DNA from: an uncultured Porphyromonadaceae bacterium
GTDB taxonomy: Bacteria > Bacteroidota > Bacteroidia > Bacteroidales > UBA11471
Reading direction: 5' to 3'
Length of the DNA: 64,000 nucleotides
Assembly: GCA_900547555.1 (NCBI GenBank)
Contig: URHG01000010.1
Span: forward strand, 6,258 to 70,257
A program made the position numbers and the translations under genes. The first letter of the stretch is position 1. Every line of letters starts with the position of its first letter. Below, one piece after another: positions 27,960 through 37,333 of this stretch. Under the pieces are notes generated by a model that was not told the DNA's origin, did no database searches, and worked only from the letters and a program-made list of their open reading frames with translations.

Positions 27960-28763
27960 ATGAAGAAAAAAGCCACATTTGCACTGCTGATACTTTCGGC
28001 TATTATTTTTCACTCGTGTAAATCATATAAGGACATCGCCTATGTACAAGGCTTGGAGTCGGGCGACATCGTTCCCCTGACCGAAAAAATCGCCACAACC
28101 ATCAATACCAACGATGCATTGCTCATCACCGTATCGGCAGCCAACCCCGAAGCCGTCGCCGCCTACAATCCCCCCGTAACAAATTCTCTGAAACCGGGAG
28201 AAACCATGTTGTCGTCAAACCCGTCGTTACAAAATTATCTCGTCGATCCCGACGGATATATCGACTTCCCTTCTTTGGGCCGTATCAAGGTTACGGGACT
28301 TACCCGTTCCCAACTCGAACAATACATAAAAAAAGAATTGGAACCGATGGTAACCGACCCTATCGTAAAAGTTCAGATATTGACCAATAATATCACCGTA
28401 TTGGGAGAAGTAACCACTCCGGGAACTTTCGAAATACCCAACGAACGGCTCTCTCTGTTCGAAGCCTTAGGGTTGGCCAAAGACCTCACCATCTACGCCC
28501 GCCGCGACAATATTCTCATCACCCGTGAAACCGAAGACGGGAAACTGATCAGTATGCGGGTAGACCTTACGAAACCCGATGTATTCTCATCGCCGGGATT
28601 TTACCTGCAAAAAGGCGATGTCGTGTATGTCGAACCCAACGACTATCGTAAGTCCAACTCAAGTTACAATAGCAACAAACAGTTCAACGTCTCTATGATA
28701 TCGACTATCATCAGCGGAGTCTCTGTTATCGCATCTCTTATCATTGCATTATTCGTTAAGTAA
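27960..28763 (+). CDS. polysaccharide export lipoprotein (Wza-like, SLBB domain)
   Basis: The 267-residue protein has a lipobox (Cys20) and the polysaccharide biosynthesis/export domain with a DPDGYIDFPSLGRIKVTGLT stretch near residues 97-116. An SLBB domain follows with ITVLGEVTTPGTFEIP near 143-158, and there is a C-terminal hydrophobic segment. Such proteins form the outer-membrane exit for exopolysaccharide or capsule. It is shorter than enterobacterial Wza, as is normal in Bacteroidota. The kinase gene follows 28 bases later. Confidence 0.92.
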   Translation: MKKKATFALLILSAIIFHSCKSYKDIAYVQGLESGDIVPLTEKIATTINTNDALLITVSAANPEAVAAYNPPVTNSLKPGETMLSSNPSLQNYLVDPDGYIDFPSLGRIKVTGLTRSQLEQYIKKELEPMVTDPIVKVQILTNNITVLGEVTTPGTFEIPNERLSLFEALGLAKDLTIYARRDNILITRETEDGKLISMRVDLTKPDVFSSPGFYLQKGDVVYVEPNDYRKSNSSYNSNKQFNVSMISTIISGVSVIASLIIALFVK

Positions 28764-28791
28764 TTACAGCACAATAGTCCAAGATATACGC

Positions 28792-31110
28792 ATGGAAAAT
28801 TTCAATAAAAACAGCGCACTGATAGACATCGACCTTTCGGGTCTGATCAAAAAATATCTCAAAAACTGGTACTTGTTTGCCATTTCCATTATTGCATGCG
28901 GGGTCATAACTTTCGCTTACGTCAAAATAAAGAAAGATATCTATCTGATAAAAGCCGACATACTCATCAGCGATGAAAACAGCAGTGGAGGAAGTATGCA
29001 ATCGGCCATGCTCAAAAGTTTTTCATTCGGTAATCTCGTAGGGGGTGGAGGCAAAGTCGATGACGAAATCAACATGGTATCGGCACATTCCACCTTGCGA
29101 GAAGTGGTAAAAGATTTGGGCCTGAATAAAAAATATATACTTCGACACAGCTTTTTCGACAAAGAAGACCTTTACAAAAACTATCCCATCGAGATATACG
29201 CCTCTCCTACGGTAGAAGATACTCTCAGCACAACCCTCAATTTTAAAGTCCGTATCGACGAAGCCGGCCACATTGTCGTAAAAGTCAATAAAGCACTCGA
29301 AGGCCACGAAAAAGTGGAAGGGAGTCGTTTCCCTCTTGTCGTACCGACCCAATACGGAGATTTCATTCTCAACTCCACACCACATTATGTGGCCGGAGAA
29401 AAGTTGGCAACCAATATCTCTATCTGCGGATATGACAAAGCTGCGGAAGACGTGAACACACACACATTCATTTCGATTCCGGATAAAAAATCCAATCTTA
29501 TCCATCTCGAAATCGAAGAAAGCGACATCGACCGGGGCAAAGACCTGCTCAACACCATCATACAAGTATACAACCAACGTGGTATTGACGAAAAAAACAA
29601 AGAGGCTGAAATTAAAGCCGGATTTATCGACGAACGTATTGACCTCGTCATGCGAGACCTCGCTCAAACTGAAAAACAAATCGAAGAATACAAAAAGAAA
29701 AACAATCTCACCGATATAGAGACCGAGGCTAAAATCATACTCGAACAAAATACGGTTTTGAAAGAAAAACAGATCGAGATCGAAGCCCAAAACCAAATGG
29801 TCGAAATCATCGAGAACTTTCTCCGACAAGAAAAAAACCGCTACTCCCTGATTCCGTTCAATCCCAGTCTATCGGACGAGGCATCGGCAGCAGCTATCCA
29901 GCAATACAATACCCTGGTATTGAAACGTATGGAAATCGCATTCTCGGCAAAAGGAGATAACAAATCATTGGCTATCCTCGATGAGCAAATCGACGCCACT
30001 CGCAACAATGTATTGAGTACGCTCAAAAGCATACGAGAAAGTTTGACGGTTTCCCAAAAAACACTTCTCGACCAAGAAGATAAGTTCGGCGAACGCATCA
30101 AAAACATGCCTACGCAAGAGAGAGAATTTATCGACATGCAACGACAACAGCTCATCAAACAAGAATTGTTTCTCTTCTTATTACAAAAACGAGAAGAAAA
30201 TGCTCTGAATCAGTCGATGGCAACTCCCAAAAGTACAATCGTAAATGCAGCTTATAATCTGAGCGAACCTATCAGTACGCCCAAAATCATCACTTTATTC
30301 GTCGGTCTTCTCATAGGAGCGATATTGCCCATTATATATCTGTACCTTAAAGATTTATTGCGCACAAAATTCTCCAATCGAAACGAGCTCGAAGCTCTTA
30401 CCGCACTCCCCGTCCTCGGAGAAATTTGTACACATAAAAACAAAGACCATATCGTCATACGTGAAGGCGAAAACAGTTCTATTGCCGAGCTTTTCCGCCT
30501 GATTCGCAACAACATACAATTCGTCCTCAATAATAAAGACGAAAAAGTCATACTCGTTACATCGAGTATCAGCGGCGAAGGCAAATCCTTTATCAGCAGC
30601 AACCTCGCCATCTCCATGGCATTGCTCGGCAAACGGGTACTGCTCATCGGTATGGACATACGTAACCCGCAACTCGGAAGCTACCTGAATATACGCAGCC
30701 CGAAAGGATTGACCAATTATTTGGCAGATACGAGTGTATCTATTTCAGACATTACGCTTTCCAGTGCCATACAGAAAGGCATGGATATTATTTTGGCCGG
30801 TCCCGTACCGCCTAACCCTTCGGAATTGCTATTAAGCAACCGTGTAGACGAACTGTTCGGTCAACTGAGAGAAATCTATGATTACATCATCATAGACTCG
30901 GCACCGGTAAGCATGGTTGCCGATACATTCAGCCTTACCCGTATCGCCGATACCACCGTGTATGTATGTCGTGCCAACTACACCAAGAAAGAATACATAC
31001 GCTATGTCAACCGTATTGCAGCAGAAAAACGCTTGGGCAAAGTCTCCATCATACTCAACGGGACCGAAGCGCAACAGGGATACGGTTACGGTAAGAATAC
31101 AAAAAAGTAA
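28792..31110 (+). CDS. Wzc-like chain-length regulator and tyrosine kinase
   Basis: This 772-residue inner-membrane protein begins with a Wzz domain (first membrane helix about 26-46). It has a long coiled-coil periplasmic part (about 265-440), a second helix near 500-520 and a BY-kinase domain. Walker A is SGEGKS near residues 595-600, and Walker A-prime/B include LLIGMDIRNPQLG and YIIIDSAP. The C-terminus has only a short tyrosine patch (YGYG), fewer tyrosines than E. coli Wzc. It should control polymer length together with the polymerase, and be dephosphorylated by the CpsB-type enzyme at 39550. Confidence 0.93.
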   Translation: MENFNKNSALIDIDLSGLIKKYLKNWYLFAISIIACGVITFAYVKIKKDIYLIKADILISDENSSGGSMQSAMLKSFSFGNLVGGGGKVDDEINMVSAHSTLREVVKDLGLNKKYILRHSFFDKEDLYKNYPIEIYASPTVEDTLSTTLNFKVRIDEAGHIVVKVNKALEGHEKVEGSRFPLVVPTQYGDFILNSTPHYVAGEKLATNISICGYDKAAEDVNTHTFISIPDKKSNLIHLEIEESDIDRGKDLLNTIIQVYNQRGIDEKNKEAEIKAGFIDERIDLVMRDLAQTEKQIEEYKKKNNLTDIETEAKIILEQNTVLKEKQIEIEAQNQMVEIIENFLRQEKNRYSLIPFNPSLSDEASAAAIQQYNTLVLKRMEIAFSAKGDNKSLAILDEQIDATRNNVLSTLKSIRESLTVSQKTLLDQEDKFGERIKNMPTQEREFIDMQRQQLIKQELFLFLLQKREENALNQSMATPKSTIVNAAYNLSEPISTPKIITLFVGLLIGAILPIIYLYLKDLLRTKFSNRNELEALTALPVLGEICTHKNKDHIVIREGENSSIAELFRLIRNNIQFVLNNKDEKVILVTSSISGEGKSFISSNLAISMALLGKRVLLIGMDIRNPQLGSYLNIRSPKGLTNYLADTSVSISDITLSSAIQKGMDIILAGPVPPNPSELLLSNRVDELFGQLREIYDYIIIDSAPVSMVADTFSLTRIADTTVYVCRANYTKKEYIRYVNRIAAEKRLGKVSIILNGTEAQQGYGYGKNTKK

Positions 31111-31142
31111 AAATCGAGAATACACTAAAAGGTAAAAAATAA

Positions 31143-31233
31143 TCTCGGCCATTGGGTGGCTGACACCCGTAAGTAAAAGTACTTATACTTCTTTCGAGCG
31201 GATTTGTAATGTCCGCTCGTAATTCGACCGAGA
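31143..31233 (+). promoter_or_regulatory. candidate structured RNA leader before the polymerase gene
   Basis: Within the 204-base gap after the kinase gene, a closing helix TCTCGG (31143-31148) with CCGAGA (31228-31233) encloses three hairpins. These are GGGTG/CACCC (31154-31158 with 31164-31168), AAGTA/TACTT (31171-31175 with 31180-31184) and a perfect 8-bp CGAGCGGA/TCCGCTCG (31195-31202 with 31212-31219). A T-rich run follows at 31237. It could be an attenuator or an antitermination target; no known riboswitch or JUMPstart sequence was recognised. The pairing is by eye only. Confidence 0.45.
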
Positions 31234-31314
31234 ACCTTTTTCTTGTATTCATATGGGAATCATGCAGGTAAAGCCGGGGAAATCTTTATTTTATTTCTCC
31301 TAAAAAATTCAAGA

Positions 31315-32760
31315 ATGACTACCGATATATATACACCTACTGTCAGACGCGATGATTCGGAAAGGGAGGTACTACACCTCTTTCCTAACGAACTTTTCTC
31401 GGCTTTCATCTTCTTGATTACCCTCAGTCTTTTGGGATTGGAATTTCCTCCTGCCTACCTTCTCCTTCCAGTCATTCTTTTTACGACGTTCTTGCGTAAC
31501 CGCTACGACTTTCTCATACAATTTACCATTTTATGCGGAGCATATGGTTTTTATAATGAAGACAAGGCTTTTCCCTTCAAATGGATGGATATTGCCCTTC
31601 TTCTATCCATCATTGCAATTGTCATTTATCGCCGAGATAAAACATTGAACAAATTATTGTTGTTCACCGGCGGATATTTCGCTGTGTTATTCCTCCTCGC
31701 TCTGATAAGTAGCGAATCGATAATGATACAGATACGACGCATGAGGGAATACTGGGGCATTATCTATTTTATGTTCCCTTTATTGATTTTTGCCCGGGAA
31801 GAATTCGATATTAAAATTTTCTATCGAAAAATATTCACCTACGCTTTCATCATCGCCACCTTTTATATCATCGACAGTCTCATATTCGGTGGCAGTATTT
31901 TGGTGCCCCGAACATTTACTTTTTCGGGACTTTATTCTACCTACTACAAATTTTATTGTTACCCGGGTAGTTTTCCCCGTAAATATCCGCCCGGGCTGTA
32001 TTTATTAGCTCTTTGTATTTTTCCCGCACTGAAATTCTATTCATTGCAAGCCAAACATTATATAGTATTTGCTTTGGCTTTGATTTCTTGTCGTACATTT
32101 TCGATTATCGGCGGTATCATAATTACAATCCTTTTTTTTACGGGAAATGCCGTAAAAACGATCAAATACATAGGAATAGGCATTGTAATTTTCATTGCAG
32201 GATATTATATAGATGGAGCTATGGAGGGACAACTGCGAATACAACAACTGGTGAAACAATTCGAGGTTTTGAAAAACCCTAATGACCCTGAACTATTGGT
32301 CGAATTCGGAACCGGGCGAATGGCTCAAATATTGCCTAAAATAGATCACTTATTGTCAACGGGAAAACAATATACCGGTTTCGGGTTCCTCCACGATGAC
32401 CTCTCCACAGCTAATGAATTTTCCATTACCAACGAATTTTACTCCGATGTATCTAAAAGTGAAGAAACAGTAGCTCGTGTAGAAGTTACGCAGATACAAA
32501 CAATTCTCGATATTGGCCTTATAGGATTTCTACTACAAGCATTTTATTTTCTTGCCATTTATTTTTGGGTACTTCGCCCTCTTCCATATAGCAAGTCCTA
32601 TCTCGTCGTACTTGTCTGTATTTCACTTTTCGGTATAGGAGGTTTTGCCGGACTTATCTCACATCATGGCTTATTGTTGTTGGGACTTACCATCGGAACG
32701 ATACTTCTTACCGCAAAACAAGAATATATCAATAAAGAACCCCTAAATAATTCATTATGA
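31315..32760 (+). CDS. O-antigen/exopolysaccharide polymerase-like membrane protein
   Basis: This 481-residue protein is very hydrophobic, with roughly 11-12 membrane helices and a large extracytoplasmic loop in the second half (about residues 310-390), the layout of O-antigen ligases and Wzy polymerases. No catalytic motif can be pinned down with certainty. Its place between the Wzc-like kinase and the glycosyltransferases makes it the likely polymerase of the locus. It ends with a 4-base overlap with the next gene. An upstream in-frame start at 31243 is less likely than the ATG at 31315. Confidence 0.8.
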   Translation: MTTDIYTPTVRRDDSEREVLHLFPNELFSAFIFLITLSLLGLEFPPAYLLLPVILFTTFLRNRYDFLIQFTILCGAYGFYNEDKAFPFKWMDIALLLSIIAIVIYRRDKTLNKLLLFTGGYFAVLFLLALISSESIMIQIRRMREYWGIIYFMFPLLIFAREEFDIKIFYRKIFTYAFIIATFYIIDSLIFGGSILVPRTFTFSGLYSTYYKFYCYPGSFPRKYPPGLYLLALCIFPALKFYSLQAKHYIVFALALISCRTFSIIGGIIITILFFTGNAVKTIKYIGIGIVIFIAGYYIDGAMEGQLRIQQLVKQFEVLKNPNDPELLVEFGTGRMAQILPKIDHLLSTGKQYTGFGFLHDDLSTANEFSITNEFYSDVSKSEETVARVEVTQIQTILDIGLIGFLLQAFYFLAIYFWVLRPLPYSKSYLVVLVCISLFGIGGFAGLISHHGLLLLGLTIGTILLTAKQEYINKEPLNNSL

Positions 32761-33797
32761 AGATAGCTCATCTATTCTACAACCTCAATATCGGAGGTTC
32801 CGAAACAATGGTTGTCGACATTATGAATAATCAAGTAAAATATGAAGACATAACACTTATTGTCATCAATAAAGAAAATGATCCTCATCTTTTACAAAGC
32901 ATTGACCCCCGAATAAAAAAATACATCATCGGAAGAACTACCGGTTCAAAAAATCCATATCCGTTTTTTCTCCTCAATAAACTACTATATTATCTAAAAC
33001 CCAATGTGGTACATATACATAATTACAATATCATGCCCGTTCTTATCAAACAAAAAAATACACGATATTTCTTTACGGCGCATACCAATGGTATCGACAT
33101 TATGCAACCCAATCGATTTGATAAAATATTCGCCATTTCAAAATATGTTGCTCAAGACATTCGTCAACGCTATACCGTACCGACAGAATTAATCTATAAC
33201 GGAATAAATACATCGGAGATTATCTATAAACATCAACCTGAAAAAAACGAAAATTTCCGTATCGTACAAATCGGGAGACAATTTATACAACAAAAAGGAC
33301 AAGATATTCTACTCAAAGCTTTACATATTCTCATATACAAAAAACAAATTACCAACTTATCTCTCGACCTTATCGGATGTGGTCCCGACACAGAATATCT
33401 ACAACAACTTTCCAAAGAATTACAAATCGAGAAACATGTAACATTCTTAGGAGCACGCAACCGGGCATTCATATACCAACATCTGCATGAATATCAATTA
33501 GCGGTGCAACCATCGCGTCAGGAAGGGTTCGGATTAACGGTAGCAGAAGCCATCTGTGCAGGAGTACCCGTACTACTCTCCGATATCAAAGGGCCCATGG
33601 AAATTATCGACAATGGTAAATTCGGAACAACTTTTGAAGTAGATAATATCGATATGTGTGCCGAAAAAATAGCAACGATTATACAGAACTATCCCGAGTA
33701 CATTCAAAAAACATACCCCGCAAGAGAATTTGTTTTTCAAAATTTTGATATCGTTACCACCTCCCTAAATTATATTAAGGCTTATCAGAACTCTTAA
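32757..33797 (+). CDS. family 4 glycosyltransferase, AT-rich
   Basis: The 346-residue GT-B protein starts with IAHLFYNLNIGGSETMVVDI, a typical GT4 acceptor-side loop. It has the donor-site block PSRQEGFGLTVAEAICAGVPVL near residues 250-271 with the EX7E glutamates. It lacks membrane segments and should act at the cytoplasmic face. By eye it is clearly more AT-rich than most genes of the window, suggesting separate acquisition. It overlaps the polymerase stop by 4 bases. The sugar is unknown. Confidence 0.9.
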   Translation: MKIAHLFYNLNIGGSETMVVDIMNNQVKYEDITLIVINKENDPHLLQSIDPRIKKYIIGRTTGSKNPYPFFLLNKLLYYLKPNVVHIHNYNIMPVLIKQKNTRYFFTAHTNGIDIMQPNRFDKIFAISKYVAQDIRQRYTVPTELIYNGINTSEIIYKHQPEKNENFRIVQIGRQFIQQKGQDILLKALHILIYKKQITNLSLDLIGCGPDTEYLQQLSKELQIEKHVTFLGARNRAFIYQHLHEYQLAVQPSRQEGFGLTVAEAICAGVPVLLSDIKGPMEIIDNGKFGTTFEVDNIDMCAEKIATIIQNYPEYIQKTYPAREFVFQNFDIVTTSLNYIKAYQNS

Positions 33798-33827
33798 AGA
33801 AAACATTTTCCTATAACCCATAACACC

Positions 33828-34883
33828 ATGATTCCCTATTCCATTTCGAAGCACATACTGACAATCGGTGTCGACTACCACGATCCCAAAGGCGGAATGG
33901 CACAAGTATTATACAGTTATGCGCATAACGTATTGAATCCATTCCGGTTTGTACGTACAACTTTTATCGGGAATAAGGTCGGTAAACTATTCTGCCTATT
34001 ATGGGCAATTATCTCTTTTAGCGAGAAATGCTGGTTCGGAGGGATTAAGATTGTACACATACATAGCGCCTCTTATGTCAGTTTTTGGCGCAAACGCATT
34101 TTTATATTCCTGGCAAAATTGTATGGAAAAAAAGTCGTTTTCCATGTTCACGGAGGTAAATTCAAAGATTTTACAGCCGGCAATCGTCAGGCGGTATTAC
34201 AATCTCTGCAAAAAACAGATGTAGTAATTGCACTCTCTGACTATTGGAAAGAATTCTTTGAGAAAGAATTAAATTGTCCCTGTGTTGAGGTTGTACCCAA
34301 TATCGTACCGCACCCGAGACTGACAGCACAAGACAGTGCGGGTTTTGTCGAAGCCCTATTTCTCGGAGCTATCAACGACAACAAAGGCATTTTCGATCTT
34401 GTGAACGTCATTGCCGAACATCAAGATACACTCCGTTCTCGTTTCTGTTTACACATCGGAGGCATCGGGGAGACAAAACGTCTGAAAAGCCTTATCGCAC
34501 AGCATGGCATCGACGATATGGTGAAATATGAGGGCTGGATAGGTGAAGAGCAAAAAGCAAAACTACTCTCTCAGGCCGACTTCTTTATCTTACCTTCTTA
34601 CGTAGAGGCCCTACCCATATCTATACTCGAAGCAATGTCTTACCGCCTACCCATACTCTCCACCCCCGTAGGTGGTATTCCCGAGATTGTAACGAACGAA
34701 AAAAACGGATTGCTTGTAGAACCGGGAAACAAAGATTCTCTATTTGTATCCCTGCAACGCATGGTGAATGATGCCGAAATGCGTTCTTCGATGGGTAAAA
34801 TATCTTATGAACGAGTACAACCCCATTTCCCCGAAAATGTATGTGCCACGCTCGAACGCATTTATACATCGCTACTTCAATAA
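33828..34883 (+). CDS. family 4 glycosyltransferase
   Basis: This 351-residue GT-B enzyme begins with a DYHDPKGGMAQVLYSYA loop, has a VVFHVHGGKF block near residues 104-113 and the donor-site EX7E region PSYVEALPISILEAMSYRLP near 249-268, followed by TPVGGIPEIV. It lies 30 bases after the preceding glycosyltransferase and 14 before the ATP-grasp gene. Donor and acceptor cannot be assigned. Confidence 0.9.
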   Translation: MIPYSISKHILTIGVDYHDPKGGMAQVLYSYAHNVLNPFRFVRTTFIGNKVGKLFCLLWAIISFSEKCWFGGIKIVHIHSASYVSFWRKRIFIFLAKLYGKKVVFHVHGGKFKDFTAGNRQAVLQSLQKTDVVIALSDYWKEFFEKELNCPCVEVVPNIVPHPRLTAQDSAGFVEALFLGAINDNKGIFDLVNVIAEHQDTLRSRFCLHIGGIGETKRLKSLIAQHGIDDMVKYEGWIGEEQKAKLLSQADFFILPSYVEALPISILEAMSYRLPILSTPVGGIPEIVTNEKNGLLVEPGNKDSLFVSLQRMVNDAEMRSSMGKISYERVQPHFPENVCATLERIYTSLLQ

Positions 34884-34897
34884 AAACGACCGAGAAC

Positions 34898-35800
34898 ATG
34901 AGTATCTATAATTACCCCCTCTTTATCATAAAACCCATCGCGCTTTTAGGACGATATTTTCCTAAGGCCATGTTGCAATTGCGCTTTTACCGGAAAACCG
35001 GTAGAAAGTACGATCTTAAAAATCCGCAAAAGTTGCAAGATTACAGTATTGCCAAATTGTTCGATCCAACAACAGACCTGCAACGATATGCCATGTTTGC
35101 CGATAAATATGAAGTGCGTGAATATATCAAGGGAAAAATAGGAGAGCAATACCTCACCCGGCTTTACGGCGTATATAAACGAGCAGAAGATATCGATTTC
35201 GATGCATTACCCGATAAATTCGTATTGAAAACCAATAACGGATGCGGCAACAACATCATTGTGCGCGATAAGTCCGAACTCAATGTGAAAGAGACACGAA
35301 AAAAGCTCGATTATTGGCTGCATTTTCCCTACGGAGACCTGACCGGACAAATTCACTACTCCCTTATTCCACCCCGTATTATTGCAGAGGGCCTTCTCGA
35401 ACAAAATAATAAAGACAAAGAGGCTTTACCCTGCGATTACAAATTTTTCTGTTTTATGGGTAAACCTTATTATGTATTGTATTACGAAGGACGCAGACCC
35501 AATGGACACATCACTCCCAATATGCTTTTTGACATGGCATGGAATCCGCAGCCGGAAGCAGTACTCCGTCCTACCGATCACGATATTCCCCGTCCCCAAT
35601 CATTTGAGTTGATGACTCGACTTGTAACGAAAATCGCGCAGGATGTCGATTTCGCACGCATCGACTTCTATGAAATAGACGGAAAACCAATATTCGGAGA
35701 AATTACTCTTACACCAGACATTGACACAAATATCCGCCCCCAATTCGATAAACTGATAGACCTTCCCGCCCAATATTATAGGCAAATAGACAATATGTAG
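34898..35800 (+). CDS. TupA-like ATP-grasp enzyme
   Basis: This 300-residue protein resembles the TupA-like ATP-grasp family. It has the DKYEVREYIKGKIG start, a nucleotide-binding lysine region FVLKTNNGCGNNIIV near 108-122, DYKFFCFMGKPYYVLY near 178-193, and the metal-binding end IDFYEIDGKPIFGEITLTP near 264-282. ATP-grasp enzymes form carboxylate-amine bonds; TupA itself is tied to a peptide-bearing wall polymer. Here it may attach amino acids to a uronic acid of the exopolysaccharide, which is inference. The ATG at 34898 is preferred to one that overlaps the previous gene. Confidence 0.82.
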   Translation: MSIYNYPLFIIKPIALLGRYFPKAMLQLRFYRKTGRKYDLKNPQKLQDYSIAKLFDPTTDLQRYAMFADKYEVREYIKGKIGEQYLTRLYGVYKRAEDIDFDALPDKFVLKTNNGCGNNIIVRDKSELNVKETRKKLDYWLHFPYGDLTGQIHYSLIPPRIIAEGLLEQNNKDKEALPCDYKFFCFMGKPYYVLYYEGRRPNGHITPNMLFDMAWNPQPEAVLRPTDHDIPRPQSFELMTRLVTKIAQDVDFARIDFYEIDGKPIFGEITLTPDIDTNIRPQFDKLIDLPAQYYRQIDNM

Positions 35801-36027
35801 ACCTGTCATCTTCGCTATATTATTTTTACAATATAGTGTTGCCATATAGAAACTTATTGTGTAATTTTGGGGATATGAAATATATCGATTTCTATCGAAA
35901 AACAGGAGGGAAAAGAGGAAGACTATACGAAATAACACAACTATGCTCAGTGAAATAGGATAGATACCTCGACTCTTTCTCCTCTCATAACGATAACCTT
36001 TACCATAAAAAATACAGACACAACCTA

Positions 36028-36723
36028 ATGAAAAAATTTTCGCTCAACGGAATAGAGGTCTTCCCTTTCGTCTCCGAAGAACAAATATTGGACCATATAG
36101 ACAAATACAAAGGTATTTTAGTTGCGATAAATGCCGAGAAAACAATCAAAGCATCTGATCGTCTGCGGAAAATCATCAACCTTAATATCGGATATTGCGA
36201 TGGAATGGGAGCCGTAAAAGCAGCCCAAAAGAAAGGATATAAAGATGCGATCAGAATTCCGGGCTGCGAATTGTGGCTAAAAATCATTGCACGCCACCCA
36301 TCTTCATCGTACTACTTGATAGGATCGACAGACGAGGTGGTTATGGCAACCGCCGAAAAACTGAAAAGGACATTTCCCGACATAAACATTACGGGATTTC
36401 GAAACGGTTTCATTAAAAATGAAACCGAAAAAGAACAGTTAAAGAACGATATTGTAAATAAAAAACCCGACTTTGTGTTCGTCGCAATGGGCTCTCCCCG
36501 ACAAGAATACCTGATGGAAGAGTTGCAAGAGGTACACCAAGCCGTTTATCAAGGTTTAGGAGGAAGTTTTGACTTGTATGTAGGCAACTTCAAACGAGCC
36601 CCTAAATTATTACAGCAAATAAACTGCGAATGGTTATGGAGATTTGTCGCACAACCGGCACGAATAAATCGGATAGGCCCTTATATAAAATTTGCCTGCC
36701 TACTCTATACCAATAAGTTGTAG
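36028..36723 (+). CDS. WecG/TagA/CpsF family glycosyltransferase
   Basis: The 231-residue protein shows the family pattern: NIGYCDGMGAVKAAQ near residues 51-65 with the key Asp, YYLIGSTDEVV near 92-102, and FVAMGSPRQEYLMEE near 151-165, where the Arg/Gln/Glu block sits. Members transfer N-acetylmannosaminuronic acid, ManNAc or other sugars to lipid-linked GlcNAc as the second step of repeat-unit assembly. A 227-base gap precedes it, containing a weak AT-rich hairpin (35815-35836) but no recognised gene. The lipid-linked first sugar must come from an enzyme encoded elsewhere. Confidence 0.9.
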   Translation: MKKFSLNGIEVFPFVSEEQILDHIDKYKGILVAINAEKTIKASDRLRKIINLNIGYCDGMGAVKAAQKKGYKDAIRIPGCELWLKIIARHPSSSYYLIGSTDEVVMATAEKLKRTFPDINITGFRNGFIKNETEKEQLKNDIVNKKPDFVFVAMGSPRQEYLMEELQEVHQAVYQGLGGSFDLYVGNFKRAPKLLQQINCEWLWRFVAQPARINRIGPYIKFACLLYTNKL

Positions 36724-36836
36724 TCTATCGGGAAACATAAAAAACGGAAACCTTAAAAGGATGTCAATCCCCGACAAATAAATCTTTAATTATATTTATA
36801 AGCCTACTCTTATAGGTATAAATACAAACATATCAC

Positions 36837-36844
36837 TAACTTTG
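36837..36844 (+). promoter_or_regulatory. -7 element upstream of the lipoprotein-wzi pair
   Basis: TAACTTTG matches TAnnTTTG, with the ATG at 36900. It suggests that this gene and the Wzi gene can be transcribed apart from the glycosyltransferases. Confidence 0.55.
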
Positions 36845-36899
36845 TAGCGAAAATTCACCACCCCATTATCTTGAATATATCAAAAAGAGAATCTTCACT

Positions 36900-37328
36900 A
36901 TGAAACTAAACAAGCAGTACACCTCCTATATTCTTTTTATTCTGGGCGCTTTATTGCTGATCATCGGATTCTCAAGTTGTACAAAGAGTGAAGGAGATAA
37001 GCTGTACGGTCGCTGGCAATTCCGATATTGCGAGTACCCCGACGGTGGGACATTCGCCAACGACTCGATTTTCTATTGTTTCGACCGCGGTGTTTTCGAA
37101 CTGCAAAAACGTTTCAAAGGAAACGGAAGTTCCCGCTTGCATGGGTTGTATACCACAGCAGACGATTCTTTATCGATACATTTCCCCTCGGTAAGCCAGT
37201 TCGACCTGCAAGATCCTCCCTATCATTTCGGCGGGAAAAACAGTAAGAGTTACCGCATCGATGAAGTATCCCGAAAAAATCTTGTTCTCTCTTGTCGGGA
37301 TACATTGTACCACTTTCATAAATTTTAG
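36900..37328 (+). CDS. small lipoprotein, lipocalin-like, unknown function
   Basis: This 142-residue protein has a lipobox (Cys27), followed by a LYGRWQFRYCEYPDG motif and a series of short beta strands. These features resemble the small lipocalin-like lipoproteins that are common in Bacteroidales. Only 5 bases separate it from the Wzi gene, so the two are surely co-transcribed and may act together at the outer membrane. No specific role is recognised. Confidence 0.75.
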   Translation: MKLNKQYTSYILFILGALLLIIGFSSCTKSEGDKLYGRWQFRYCEYPDGGTFANDSIFYCFDRGVFELQKRFKGNGSSRLHGLYTTADDSLSIHFPSVSQFDLQDPPYHFGGKNSKSYRIDEVSRKNLVLSCRDTLYHFHKF

Positions 37329-37333
37329 CCGCC

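Noticed and set aside
31315..36723. Wzx flippase hidden in the polysaccharide locus
   Set aside because: The only polytopic protein here has the large late loop of polymerases/ligases rather than a 12-14 helix MATE-like layout without long loops.
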